From NCBI GenBank assembly GCA_016703665.1, contig JADJBS010000012.1, forward strand, positions 1-64,000: a stretch of 64,000 nt of DNA, in the 5' to 3' direction. The DNA is from Candidatus Defluviibacillus avedoerensis (GTDB lineage Bacteria; Pseudomonadota; Gammaproteobacteria; Burkholderiales; Burkholderiaceae_C). The notes under the pieces were generated by a model, which saw only the letters and a program-made list of their open reading frames with translations, searched no databases and was not told the DNA's origin. The position numbers and the translations under genes are program-made. Positions 1 to 7,439 of this stretch are shown piece by piece. Each line of letters opens with the position of its first letter. Position 1 is the stretch's first letter.

Positions 1-114
1 TTGAGCCTCACCGCCAACTGTCGCCGCCAACGAACCAAGGAAGCCGACCTTGAGCCCTTGATAATCAAGACCTCCCCCCGCTTGGCCGAGATGCCTACCC
101 TTCACCATGGATAA
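1..114 (+). other. possible 3' end of an upstream reading frame
   Basis: Frame 1 is open from the first base to a TAA at 112-114, giving 37 codons with no stop. It would overlap the start of the next gene by eight bases (ATGGATAA). The other two forward frames are interrupted by stops. The translation has no motif I recognise, so this may be the tail of a gene beginning outside the window or simply open intergenic sequence. Confidence 0.2.
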
Positions 115-589
115 ATTCTTGCTGCAGCAGCAGGTGCTGGAACGGCTCGCCGAAGACCTGCTGCAAGCCGAGCAGGCAGCGCGGGCGGCCCATGACACGG
201 CGACTCACGAAGAGAACATCGCCGAAAACAAATACGACACATTGGGGCTAGAAGCCGCCTACCTGGCCACTGGCCAAGCGCGTCGCGCCGATGCGATCCG
301 TCAGGCGATGGCCCATTGGCGCCAATTCCGTCCGGGCTCTTACGACGCCAGCAAAGGCATACAGATCGGCGCGCTGGTCGTCCTGGTTGATGTCGACGAC
401 AAGCAGCATCATCTCTTTCTCGGCCCGGATGGGGGCAGCATGAAGTTGGTCAGCGGCGCTCAGCTCGTTCAGGTCATCAGCAGCGAAGCCCCTTTGGCCA
501 GAGCCATGCTGGGTAAATGCGAGGGTGATGAGGTGTCGATACAAATCGCTTCAAGCCGCCAGCAGTTTGAGGTGCTGCAGGTGCATTAA
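107..589 (+). CDS. GreA/GreB-family transcription elongation factor-like protein
   Basis: The product is 160 aa, about the size of GreA/GreB (~158 aa). The first ~75 residues are rich in Ala, Glu, Gln and Arg and look like the antiparallel coiled coil that Gre factors insert into the RNA polymerase secondary channel. An acidic stretch (AENKYDTLGLEAAYL) occupies the place of the Gre tip. The C-terminal half (GALVVLVDVDD, then KLVSGAQLVQVISSEAPLA and GDEVSIQI) resembles the FKBP-like Gre domain, with its G-D-E/V hydrophobic ending. The known role of the family is stimulation of transcript cleavage in backtracked polymerase. The tip does not match canonical GreA well, so this is probably one of the divergent Gre-like paralogues common in Burkholderiales. 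ATG 107 is chosen because the upstream ATG at 91 runs into TAA after seven codons. Confidence 0.7.
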   Translation: MDKFLLQQQVLERLAEDLLQAEQAARAAHDTATHEENIAENKYDTLGLEAAYLATGQARRADAIRQAMAHWRQFRPGSYDASKGIQIGALVVLVDVDDKQHHLFLGPDGGSMKLVSGAQLVQVISSEAPLARAMLGKCEGDEVSIQIASSRQQFEVLQVH

Positions 590-638
590 TGCGCAAGCCA
601 GTCCAAGGCGACAGTCGCTCGCCATCACATCACCGACA

Positions 639-1129
639 ATGGCGGTCATGAAGAAACCTGCACCTGACACCGTTGTGTTCGAACCCGAGTTTGTCGAGGG
701 CCTGCGCGAGATCTGGGAAGATCGCATCATTTTCAACAAGGTGCTGGGGCTCAAGCTGGTGCATGTGGCCCAGACCATGTCACCGCACGCATCGACATGC
801 GCCGCGAGCTGATTGGGCACTACAGCTACAACCGCCTTCACGGCGGGGTGATCAGCGCGTCGCTGGATGCCATGGGCGGCGTGGCCGTGATGGCGGCCAT
901 TGGTGCGCGCCACATGGACGAGTCGCCCGCCAAGCGCCTGGAGCGCTTTGGCAAGCTGGGCACCATCGATCTGCGCATTGACTACCTGCGCCCCGGCATT
1001 GGCGACTACTTTGAGCTGCGCGCCGATGTGATGCGCCTGGGTTCGCGGGTGGGCTCCACACGCATGGAGTTCAAGGGGCCCGACGGCAAGCTGATGTCCA
1101 CCGGAGCGGCTGCTTACATCGTTTCTTAA
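639..1129 (+). pseudogene. YigI-type PaaI/hotdog thioesterase, frameshifted
   Basis: Two frames together encode one hotdog thioesterase resembling E. coli YigI (acyl-CoA thioesterase). The first part runs from ATG 639 (or 648) and ends around KLVHVAQ. The second continues as VTARIDMRRELIGHY, followed by the hotdog core NRLHGGVISASLDAMGG, then LGTIDLRIDYLRPG and the end SRVGSTRMEF...AAAYIVS. These blocks align in order with YigI, whose core is LHGGVIASALD and GTIDLRVDYLRPG. The break lies near 771-779: one extra G after CAG would restore VAQDHVTARIDM. As given, translation from 639 stops at 812, and a start at 797 would lose the N-terminal third. A consensus error is more likely than real decay because both halves are well conserved. 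It stands alone between the Gre-like gene and the ars island. Confidence 0.7.
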
Positions 1130-1170
1130 AGCCACCGCCAGGCGCGTCCGTGTCATGGTTTTGTCATAAT

Positions 1171-1190
1171 AATTCGAGTATCATCGAAAT
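1171..1190. promoter_or_regulatory. putative ArsR operator
   Basis: An imperfect inverted repeat with arms TTCGA and TCGAA separated by six bases ends directly before the arsR ATG at 1191. Seven of ten base pairs of the 20-bp element match. ArsR/SmtB repressors bind such short AT/TCGA palindromes near their own promoters and are released by As(III). The position suggests autoregulation of the ars operon. I did not find a convincing -35/-10 pair to go with it. Confidence 0.45.
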
Positions 1191-1517
1191 ATGGAACAAA
1201 CTGCTGTCATCAAAGCACTTGCCGCGCTGGCCCAGGGTTCGCGGCTGGACATCTTCCGGTCACTTGTGGTTGCGGGTGAGTCGGGCTTGACACCCAGCGC
1301 CCTGGCCGAGAGCCTGGGCGTGCTGCCCAATACCTTGTCGTTTCACCTCAAGGAGCTGGCCAACGCCGACCTGATCACGCAAGAGCGCACCGGTCGCAAC
1401 CTGATTTACCGCGCCCAATATGAGCGCATGAACGCCATCCTGGCCTACCTCACCCAAAACTGTTGCCAAGGTCAGGCTTGCCTGACCGATGCTGCGGTTG
1501 TCTGCCCTTGCCCCTGA
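1191..1517 (+). CDS. arsR: ArsR/SmtB-family metalloregulator
   Basis: This 108-aa winged-helix regulator has the usual ArsR layout: ALAQGSRLDIFRSLVV, a helix-turn-helix (TPSALAESLGVLPNTLSFHLKEL), and the wing (LITQERTGRNLIYRAQ). It lacks the E. coli-type ELCVCDL metal site in the recognition helix region. Instead its C-terminus is rich in cysteine (NCCQGQAC ... VCPCP), which fits the ArsR type that senses As(III) with C-terminal cysteines. It is first in a plus-strand run followed by arsC, acr3 and arsH at close spacing, and a palindrome overlaps its promoter region. Its expected role is repression of the island until arsenite binds. Confidence 0.9.
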   Translation: MEQTAVIKALAALAQGSRLDIFRSLVVAGESGLTPSALAESLGVLPNTLSFHLKELANADLITQERTGRNLIYRAQYERMNAILAYLTQNCCQGQACLTDAAVVCPCP

Positions 1518-1527
1518 AACCACGATC

Positions 1528-2034
1528 ATGACTTCTAGCCCCCAACCCCTCAACGTTCTTTTTCTTTGCACCCACAATTCGGCTCGCAGCATCCTGGCTG
1601 AAGCGCTGCTCAATGCCATGGCGCCAGGCCAATTCAAAGCCTATTCGGCTGGCAGCAGCCCCCGCGAAAACCAGCAGCCCAACCCGCTGGGCTTGCAGGT
1701 GTTGCAAAACGCCGGCATCCCGATTGAAGGTTTGCACAGCAAAAGCTGGGATGTGTTCGCAGGCCCCGATGCACCGCACATGGACTTGATCATCACCGTT
1801 TGCGACAACGCCGCAGGCGAGATGTGCCCGGTCTGGCCAGGTCGCCCTGCCACCGCCCACTGGGGCTACCCTGATCCGTCGGAGGGGAGTGGCTCGGACG
1901 CAGAAAAAACCGAGGCCTTCCGCCAGACCCTGCATGCGATCAAGCGGCGTCTGGAACTGCTGTGCAGCCTGCCCGCCGCCAAGCTGGCGCAGGCGGTGCT
2001 GCAGTCCAGCGCACGGCAACTCGCCAACACCTGA
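1528..2034 (+). CDS. arsC: arsenate reductase, low-molecular-weight phosphatase type
   Basis: The 168-aa protein has the LMW tyrosine-phosphatase-fold P-loop CTHNSARS (C-x5-R-S) near residue 13, which binds arsenate and carries the nucleophilic cysteine. A second cysteine pair sits in VCDNAAGEMCPVW, where thioredoxin-coupled ArsC enzymes (S. aureus pI258 type) keep the cysteines that relay the disulfide. The reaction is As(V) to As(III), which the neighbouring Acr3 pump then exports. ATG 1528 is preferred over an upstream TTG at 1489 that lies inside arsR. The C-terminus is slightly extended (LAQAVLQSSARQLANT). acr3 starts 12 bases downstream, so translation is probably coupled to the rest of the operon. 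Confidence 0.9.
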   Translation: MTSSPQPLNVLFLCTHNSARSILAEALLNAMAPGQFKAYSAGSSPRENQQPNPLGLQVLQNAGIPIEGLHSKSWDVFAGPDAPHMDLIITVCDNAAGEMCPVWPGRPATAHWGYPDPSEGSGSDAEKTEAFRQTLHAIKRRLELLCSLPAAKLAQAVLQSSARQLANT

Positions 2035-2046
2035 GCTGGAACAGTC

Positions 2047-3090
2047 ATGAACGTGTTCGAACGGTTTCTAACGGTGTGGGTCTTCCTGTGCATCGTGGTG
2101 GGCATTGCGCTGGGGCAGTTCTTTCCAGCGCTGTTTCAGGTCATTGGCAGCATGGAGGTGGCTCAGGTTAACTTGCCCGTCGGCTTGCTGATCTGGGTGA
2201 TGGTCATTCCCATGCTGATCAAGGTGGACTTTGGCGCCCTGGGCGAGGTGCGCAAGCACATCAAAGGCATTGGCGTCACCCTGTTTGTGAACTGGCTGGT
2301 CAAGCCGTTCTCGATGGCTTTGCTGGGCTGGATATTTATCCGCCACTGGTTTGCGCCCATGCTGCCCGCAGACCAGCTGGACAGCTACATAGCGGGTTTG
2401 ATTTTGCTGGCGGCAGCGCCCTGCACGGCCATGGTGTTTGTGTGGAGTCGCCTGACTGGCGGCGACCCGCTTTTTACCCTGTCGCAAGTGGCGCTGAACG
2501 ACAGCATCATGGTGGTGGCCTTTGCGCCGCTGGTGGGCTTGCTGCTGGGCATCTCGGCCATCACCGTGCCCTGGGCCACGCTGCTGACGTCGGTCGTGCT
2601 GTACATCGTCATTCCGGTGATCCTGGCTCAATGGCTGCGCAAGTCGCTGCTGGCCAAAGGCACGGCTGCGTTTGATGCGGCGATGGCCAAAATAGGCCCT
2701 TGGTCCATTGCTGCCTTGCTGCTGACGCTGGTGCTGTTGTTTGCCTTCCAGGGTGAGGCGATTCTCAAGCAGCCGCTGGTGATTGCCCTGCTGGCCGTGC
2801 CCATCCTGATCCAGGTGTTTTTCAATTCAGCGCTGGCCTACTGGCTGAACCGTGCGCTGGGTGAGAAGCACAGCGTCGCCTGCCCTTCGGCCTTGATTGG
2901 TGCATCCAACTTTTTTGAGCTGGCGGTTGCCGCCGCCATCAGCCTGTTTGGGTTCAACTCGGGCGCAGCCCTGGCAACCGTTGTAGGCGTGCTAATCGAA
3001 GTGCCGGTGATGCTGCTGGTGGTTTACATCGTCAACCGCTCTAAGGGCTGGTACGAAGAGGGTGCCAACGCAAAGATAAACCAGCCATGA
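2047..3090 (+). CDS. acr3: ACR3-family arsenite efflux permease
   Basis: This 347-aa inner-membrane protein has about ten hydrophobic segments and the family landmarks: PVGLLIWVMVIPMLIKVDF in the second helix, the essential cysteine in LAAAPCTAMVFVWSRLTGGDP (the conserved Acr3 cysteine region), and ASNFFELAVAAAISLFG toward the end. Acr3 exports As(III), alone with the proton gradient or energised by ArsA, and an ArsA-like protein is encoded in the same island. The gene lies 12 bp after arsC, and its TGA overlaps an ATG (3087) that probably opens the intended arsH frame. Length agrees with bacterial Acr3 (about 350 aa). Confidence 0.93.
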   Translation: MNVFERFLTVWVFLCIVVGIALGQFFPALFQVIGSMEVAQVNLPVGLLIWVMVIPMLIKVDFGALGEVRKHIKGIGVTLFVNWLVKPFSMALLGWIFIRHWFAPMLPADQLDSYIAGLILLAAAPCTAMVFVWSRLTGGDPLFTLSQVALNDSIMVVAFAPLVGLLLGISAITVPWATLLTSVVLYIVIPVILAQWLRKSLLAKGTAAFDAAMAKIGPWSIAALLLTLVLLFAFQGEAILKQPLVIALLAVPILIQVFFNSALAYWLNRALGEKHSVACPSALIGASNFFELAVAAAISLFGFNSGAALATVVGVLIEVPVMLLVVYIVNRSKGWYEEGANAKINQP

Positions 3091-3183
3091 ACGATCTGCC
3101 CAACACGGACGCGGCTTGCTTTCGGGTGCCAACACAAAGCCAACTCAAGCCTGCAACACAGGCCAGCCACGCACCCCAAAATC

Positions 3184-3798
3184 TTGATGTTGTACGGCTC
3201 GCTGCGCGAGCGCTCTTATAGCAAGCTGCTAACCCTGGAGGCCGCCCGTCTGTTGGAAGCCATGGGCGCCGAAGTCAAGGTGTTTGATCCGTTGAATTTG
3301 CCGCAACCCGACGCCGCACCAGAGTCGCACCCCAAAGTGCAAGAGCTGCGTGCACTCGCTGCCTGGTCTGAAGGCATGGTGTGGTGCTCGCCCGAGCGTC
3401 ACGGCGCCATGACCGGCATCATGAAAAGCCAGATCGACTGGATTCCGCTTTCAGTCGGCGCGGTGCGCCCCACGCAGGGCAAGACGCTTGCGGTGATGGA
3501 GGTGAGTGGCGGATCGCAGTCGTTTAACGCAGTCAACCAGATGCGAATCCTGGGCCGCTGGATGCGCATGATCACCATCCCCAACCAGTCCTCGGTGGCG
3601 AAGGCTTTTCTGGAATTTGACGAAGCTGGCCGCATGAAGCCCTCCGCCTACTATGACCGCGTGGTCGATGTGATGGAAGAGCTTGTCAAGTTCACCCTGC
3701 TTACCCGCGACGTAGCACCGTATCTGGTAGACCGCTACAGCGAACGCAAGGAGAGCGCAGAGGAGCTTTCCAAACGTGTCAATCAAAAGAGTTTGTAG
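3184..3798 (+). CDS. arsH: ArsH NADPH-dependent flavoprotein (organoarsenical oxidase), probable 5' frameshift
   Basis: ArsH is an FMN protein that oxidises trivalent organoarsenicals such as methylarsenite and confers resistance to them. The FMN-binding turn GSLRERSYSKLL is here, followed by ARLLEAMGAEVKVFDP, SPERHGAMTGIMKSQIDWIPL and GGSQSFNAVNQMRILGRWMRM, all typical of ArsH. From the TTG at 3184 the protein is 204 aa and starts inside the first beta strand (KILMLYGS), so it is short. A better start is ATG 3087, which overlaps the acr3 stop. It reads MNDLPNTDAACF... in frame 0 and would join this frame if one C were removed from the CCCC at 3174-3177. That would give about 235 aa, the normal ArsH length. 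I therefore infer a one-base indel near 3175. The C-terminal lysine-rich tail is ordinary. Confidence 0.85.
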   Translation: MMLYGSLRERSYSKLLTLEAARLLEAMGAEVKVFDPLNLPQPDAAPESHPKVQELRALAAWSEGMVWCSPERHGAMTGIMKSQIDWIPLSVGAVRPTQGKTLAVMEVSGGSQSFNAVNQMRILGRWMRMITIPNQSSVAKAFLEFDEAGRMKPSAYYDRVVDVMEELVKFTLLTRDVAPYLVDRYSERKESAEELSKRVNQKSL

Positions 3799-3993
3799 CC
3801 GCGTGAATGGCCCGCCCAAGCCTGGACGCTGCATTCGATAGAGCTTATTTTGCCTGCAAGTTGACGCTAAATTGATTCAAAAAACATAGCAATAAAGATA
3901 ACGTGGATATGCTGAAATTGGCTATATCAATGATCTATTCCAATCAACCCGTGCATCCTGCCTCGATGGGCGGGCTAGCGGATATTCAATAGG

Positions 3994-5310
3994 ATGAACA
4001 CACTGACCACATTCGACAAACCCCTCTGGGTGCCCGAGCCCAGTTTTGCTGAAGTGCTTAACCTGGGGTGCTTTTGCCGCACATTGGACCCAGATCGATT
4101 GCGCGAGGAGATCGACAGAGACTCGAACGCGCAGGGCTTGATGCAAAGCATTACACAGACGCGCCCGCATCTGTTTTCGTCTACGGCAGTGTTCCTGACG
4201 CCTGCGGTGGCAGAGCAGCTTGCTGCCACTGTGTGGGCTATTGAGCGTGTTGTGGCGTTGCCCGGTTATGAAGTGCAGGCACTGGCTCGTGCACCTGGCA
4301 TCGCGGCACGCTCAGCTGGCCCTTTGGGGGTTTGCATGGGATACGACTTCCATATTGCTGCGAGCGGTCCCCGGCTGATTGAGGTCAACACCAATGCGGG
4401 TGGGCTGCTGCTAAACGCGGCTTTGCTGCATGCACAGGTGGCGTGTTGCAAGGCGATGCAGTGGGCGTTCCCACCTCTGACGCCCGGTGATGCCCTGGAA
4501 CCTGCGTTGTTGGCCATGTTTCTGAATGAGTGGCGACTTCAGCGGGGCGCGGCGCCCCTGGGCTTGGTTGCCATCGTCGATGACGGCCCAGCTGACCAGT
4601 ATCTCGCGCCCGAATTTGAATTGTTCAGGCAGTTGTTTCTGCGCCAGGGTTTTCAGGCAGTGATCGCCGACCCGTCTGAGTTGAAGTGGCAAGACGGACT
4701 GCTCTGGCATGGTGACCAGAGGGTAGACCTGGTCTACAACCGTCTGACCGACTTTTACCTGGAAGCACCAAGCCACCAGGCATTGCGCCAGGCCTACGAG
4801 GCCGGGGCTGTGGTGCTGACACCCGACCCACGCGCCCACGCCTTGTACGCGGACAAGCGCAACTTGGTCGCCCTGAGCAGTGACGATCTGCTCGCCAGTT
4901 GGGGGGCAACAGACGCAGACCGGGCGACATTGCGCGCTGCTGTGCCCTGTACCCAGTTGGTCGATGCAGAGCAGTCAGATCAGCTATGGGCACAGCGCAA
5001 GCAATTCTTCTTCAAGCCAGTGGCTGGCTATGGCTCCAAGGCCACCTACCGGGGTGACAAGCTGACCAAGCGGGTATGGGGCGAGATTCTGGCGGGTGAC
5101 TTTGTGGCACAGGCGCTGGTGCCGCCGGCTGAGCGGCTGATCGAAGTCGATGGGGTGCTGAATGACCTCAAGTTTGATGTTCGTGCGTATACCTATGCGG
5201 GCAAGGTGCAACTGCTGGCTGCACGAATCTACACCGGACAGACGACCAACTTTCGCACCGAGGGCGGCGGCTTCGCACCGGTTGTCGTGATGCCCTCCGA
5301 TGGCGGGTGA
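3994..5310 (+). CDS. circularly permuted ATP-grasp protein, substrate unknown, in the ars island
   Basis: I do not recognise a named family for this 438-aa protein, but ATP-grasp elements are visible in permuted order. An E-x-N metal-binding motif lies early (LIEVNTNAGG, E130/N132). DLVYNRLTDFYL is mid-protein near residue 246. The nucleotide-binding lysine strand and loop come late (FFFKPVAGYGSKA, K341), followed by KFDVRAYTYAGKVQLLAARI (R397) and FRTEGGGFAP at the end. Standard ATP-grasp enzymes place E-x-N last. The DUF404/DUF407 and glutathionylspermidine-synthase-like groups have the permuted order seen here. Such enzymes ligate a carboxylate to an amine or thiol using ATP. It sits 195 bp after arsH and 102 bp before the Trx-ArsA fusion on the same strand, so a role in arsenic handling is possible but unproven. 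No signal peptide or membrane segment is seen. Confidence 0.6.
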   Translation: MNTLTTFDKPLWVPEPSFAEVLNLGCFCRTLDPDRLREEIDRDSNAQGLMQSITQTRPHLFSSTAVFLTPAVAEQLAATVWAIERVVALPGYEVQALARAPGIAARSAGPLGVCMGYDFHIAASGPRLIEVNTNAGGLLLNAALLHAQVACCKAMQWAFPPLTPGDALEPALLAMFLNEWRLQRGAAPLGLVAIVDDGPADQYLAPEFELFRQLFLRQGFQAVIADPSELKWQDGLLWHGDQRVDLVYNRLTDFYLEAPSHQALRQAYEAGAVVLTPDPRAHALYADKRNLVALSSDDLLASWGATDADRATLRAAVPCTQLVDAEQSDQLWAQRKQFFFKPVAGYGSKATYRGDKLTKRVWGEILAGDFVAQALVPPAERLIEVDGVLNDLKFDVRAYTYAGKVQLLAARIYTGQTTNFRTEGGGFAPVVVMPSDGG

Positions 5311-5412
5311 TCCACAGAGCTGAGCATGTGTGCGCCGTCAGACAGATCATTCTGTTCAGGGGTGCGAGCATGGTCAGATTTAACTGACAACGCTTGATGA
5401 TGATGGGGCACC

Positions 5413-7416
5413 ATGAAAGTTCTTGTTTTAGGTTCTGGATGCACAAAGTGCAAAAGCACCACCGCCATGATTGAGCGGGTGGCCGCCGACCTGGCGATTC
5501 CAGTCGAGATTGAAAAAGTCACGGATCACGATGCGATCCTGCAGCTTGGCGCCAAAGCAACGCCAGCTGTCATGGTGGATGGCAGGCTGGTTCACAGTGG
5601 GGGCATCCCCTCGCACATCGAGGTAGAGACCTGGTTAAAAGCCAAACCGCTGATGCTCCTCAATCACCCAACTCGGCACCTCTTTTTTACGGGCAAGGGC
5701 GGAGTCGGCAAAACCTCCTTGTCCACGGCTGTGGCGCTGTACCTGGCTGACAGTGGCAAACGCGTCTTGTTGGTCAGCACCGATGCGGCCTCTAACCTGG
5801 ACGAGATGTTGGGTATTGTGCTCAGCAACCAGGCGGTGCCGGTTCCGGGTGCGCCGGGCTTGTCGGTCTTGAACATTGACCCTGACAACGCCGCGCAAGC
5901 CTATCGCCAGCGAGTGGTAGACCAGATGGAAAAGGATGCCACAGAGGTAGAAATTGCCACTGTGCGCGAGCAGCTGTCCGGTGCTTGCACGACAGAGATC
6001 GCATCTTTTGATGAGTTTTCTTCGCTGTTGGCAGATCCGAGCCCTGCCTACGATCACATCATCTTCGACACCGCGCCGACCGGCCACACGTTGCGGCTTT
6101 TGAGTCTGCCCAAGGCCTGGAGCGGATTCCTGGCAGAAAACGACCAGGGAGCCTCGTGTCTGGGGCCGCATTCGGGATTGAAGATGCAAGAGATCCGGTT
6201 CAAGGCCGCACTGGACGGGCTGTGTGACCCCACCTTGACCACGGTGGTGCTGGTTACCCGCGCGGACAAGGGCGCTATTGCTGAGGCTTCTCGTACGTCC
6301 GATGAGCTGCAAGCCTTGGGCCTGCGTAACCAGCGCTTGGTTGTGAACGGTGTGTTTCACGCCAGCGACAAGAGCGATGTGATCGCTGGGGCCATTGAGG
6401 CCTTGGGCACGCAGGCGCTTCAAGCGATGCCTGCCAACTTGCGTGCATTGCCCCAAGACCAGGTTCCCTTGCGGGCCTTTGATACGGTTGGGCTGTCGGC
6501 TTTGCGCGCATTGCTGAGTGGCCGTGGTGATTCAATGGCTGGGACAAGTCCCTCAGACACTGTGGTCCTGAAGCAAGGACTTGGGCTGGACGCCTTGGCA
6601 GATGAACTGGCCAAGGCGGATCACGGCTTGATCATGGTGATGGGCAAAGGCGGCGTCGGTAAAACCACCATTGCTGCCGCTTTAGCCATCGGGCTGGTCC
6701 AGCGGGCCAAGACGGTTCACCTGAGCACGACCGACCCAGCGGCCCACCTTGCCACTACCTTGAGCGGCGTTGTCGAGGGCATGATGGTGGACAGGATTGA
6801 CCCTGTGGTGGAAACACAGCGTTATGTAGACAAAATCATGGCCACCAAAGGCGCCAAGCTGGATGCGCAAGAGCGGGCCCTCATGCTGGAAGACCTGAAG
6901 TCGCCCTGCACCGAAGAGGTGGCGGTGTTCCATGCCTTTTCGCGGGTAGTGAGTGAGGCTCGCAGTGCGTTTGTGGTGCTGGATACCGCGCCCACGGGGC
7001 ATTCTCTGCTGCTGATGGATGCCACCGGGGCTTACCACCGCCAGATGATGCGGGAGTTTGAGGGACACGCCCCAGCGCGTATGGTGACGCCCTTGATGCG
7101 CTTGCAAGACCCGGCATACACCAAGATCATTCTGGTAACCTTACCTGAGACAACGCCAGTATCACAAGCAGCCGCTTTGCAGGATGACTTGCGCAGGGCC
7201 AGCATTGAACCGTTTGCCTGGGTGATCAATAAGAGCGTGCTGGCCAGCGGAACGACAGATCCTTTGTTGAGCTCACGCTTGGTTGGCGAGGAAAGGCAAA
7301 TCGCGCGGATTGCGAGCGGATTGTCGAAACGAACTTATGTGATTCCATGGCTGTTACAGCCTCCCATTGGCGCATCAGAGTTATCCAAGCTGGCAGCCGC
7401 GAAGTTGCAGATCTGA
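5413..7416 (+). CDS. arsA: thioredoxin-like domain fused to tandem ArsA arsenite-pump ATPase
   Basis: The 667-aa protein joins two modules. Residues 1 to about 78 form a small thioredoxin-fold domain (MKVLVLGSGCTKC, CxxC at C10/C13, then KATPAVMVDGRLVHSGGIPS) like the MTH895 'redox-active disulfide protein 2' group. Residues from about 88 onward are a complete two-domain ArsA. A1 carries Walker A GKGGVGKTS (about 94-102) and DTAPTGHT; A2 carries GKGGVGKTT (about 411-419) and DTAPTGHS. The three metal-site cysteines of E. coli ArsA have clear counterparts: GACTTE (C192), ASCLGP (C249) and SPCTEE (C499). ArsA energises arsenite export, presumably with the Acr3 encoded upstream. No arsD is present, so the fused CxxC domain may deliver or reduce the metalloid in its place. 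ATG 5413 is the first in-frame start. The stop lies 23 bp from the convergent flavoprotein gene. Confidence 0.9.
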   Translation: MKVLVLGSGCTKCKSTTAMIERVAADLAIPVEIEKVTDHDAILQLGAKATPAVMVDGRLVHSGGIPSHIEVETWLKAKPLMLLNHPTRHLFFTGKGGVGKTSLSTAVALYLADSGKRVLLVSTDAASNLDEMLGIVLSNQAVPVPGAPGLSVLNIDPDNAAQAYRQRVVDQMEKDATEVEIATVREQLSGACTTEIASFDEFSSLLADPSPAYDHIIFDTAPTGHTLRLLSLPKAWSGFLAENDQGASCLGPHSGLKMQEIRFKAALDGLCDPTLTTVVLVTRADKGAIAEASRTSDELQALGLRNQRLVVNGVFHASDKSDVIAGAIEALGTQALQAMPANLRALPQDQVPLRAFDTVGLSALRALLSGRGDSMAGTSPSDTVVLKQGLGLDALADELAKADHGLIMVMGKGGVGKTTIAAALAIGLVQRAKTVHLSTTDPAAHLATTLSGVVEGMMVDRIDPVVETQRYVDKIMATKGAKLDAQERALMLEDLKSPCTEEVAVFHAFSRVVSEARSAFVVLDTAPTGHSLLLMDATGAYHRQMMREFEGHAPARMVTPLMRLQDPAYTKIILVTLPETTPVSQAAALQDDLRRASIEPFAWVINKSVLASGTTDPLLSSRLVGEERQIARIASGLSKRTYVIPWLLQPPIGASELSKLAAAKLQI

Positions 7417-7439
7417 CAAACGAGACCACAGCAAGATCG

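Noticed and set aside
5635..6456. 273-aa minus-strand open frame inside the ArsA fusion
   Set aside because: Antisense to a strongly conserved ATPase with all P-loops. The translation resembles nothing.
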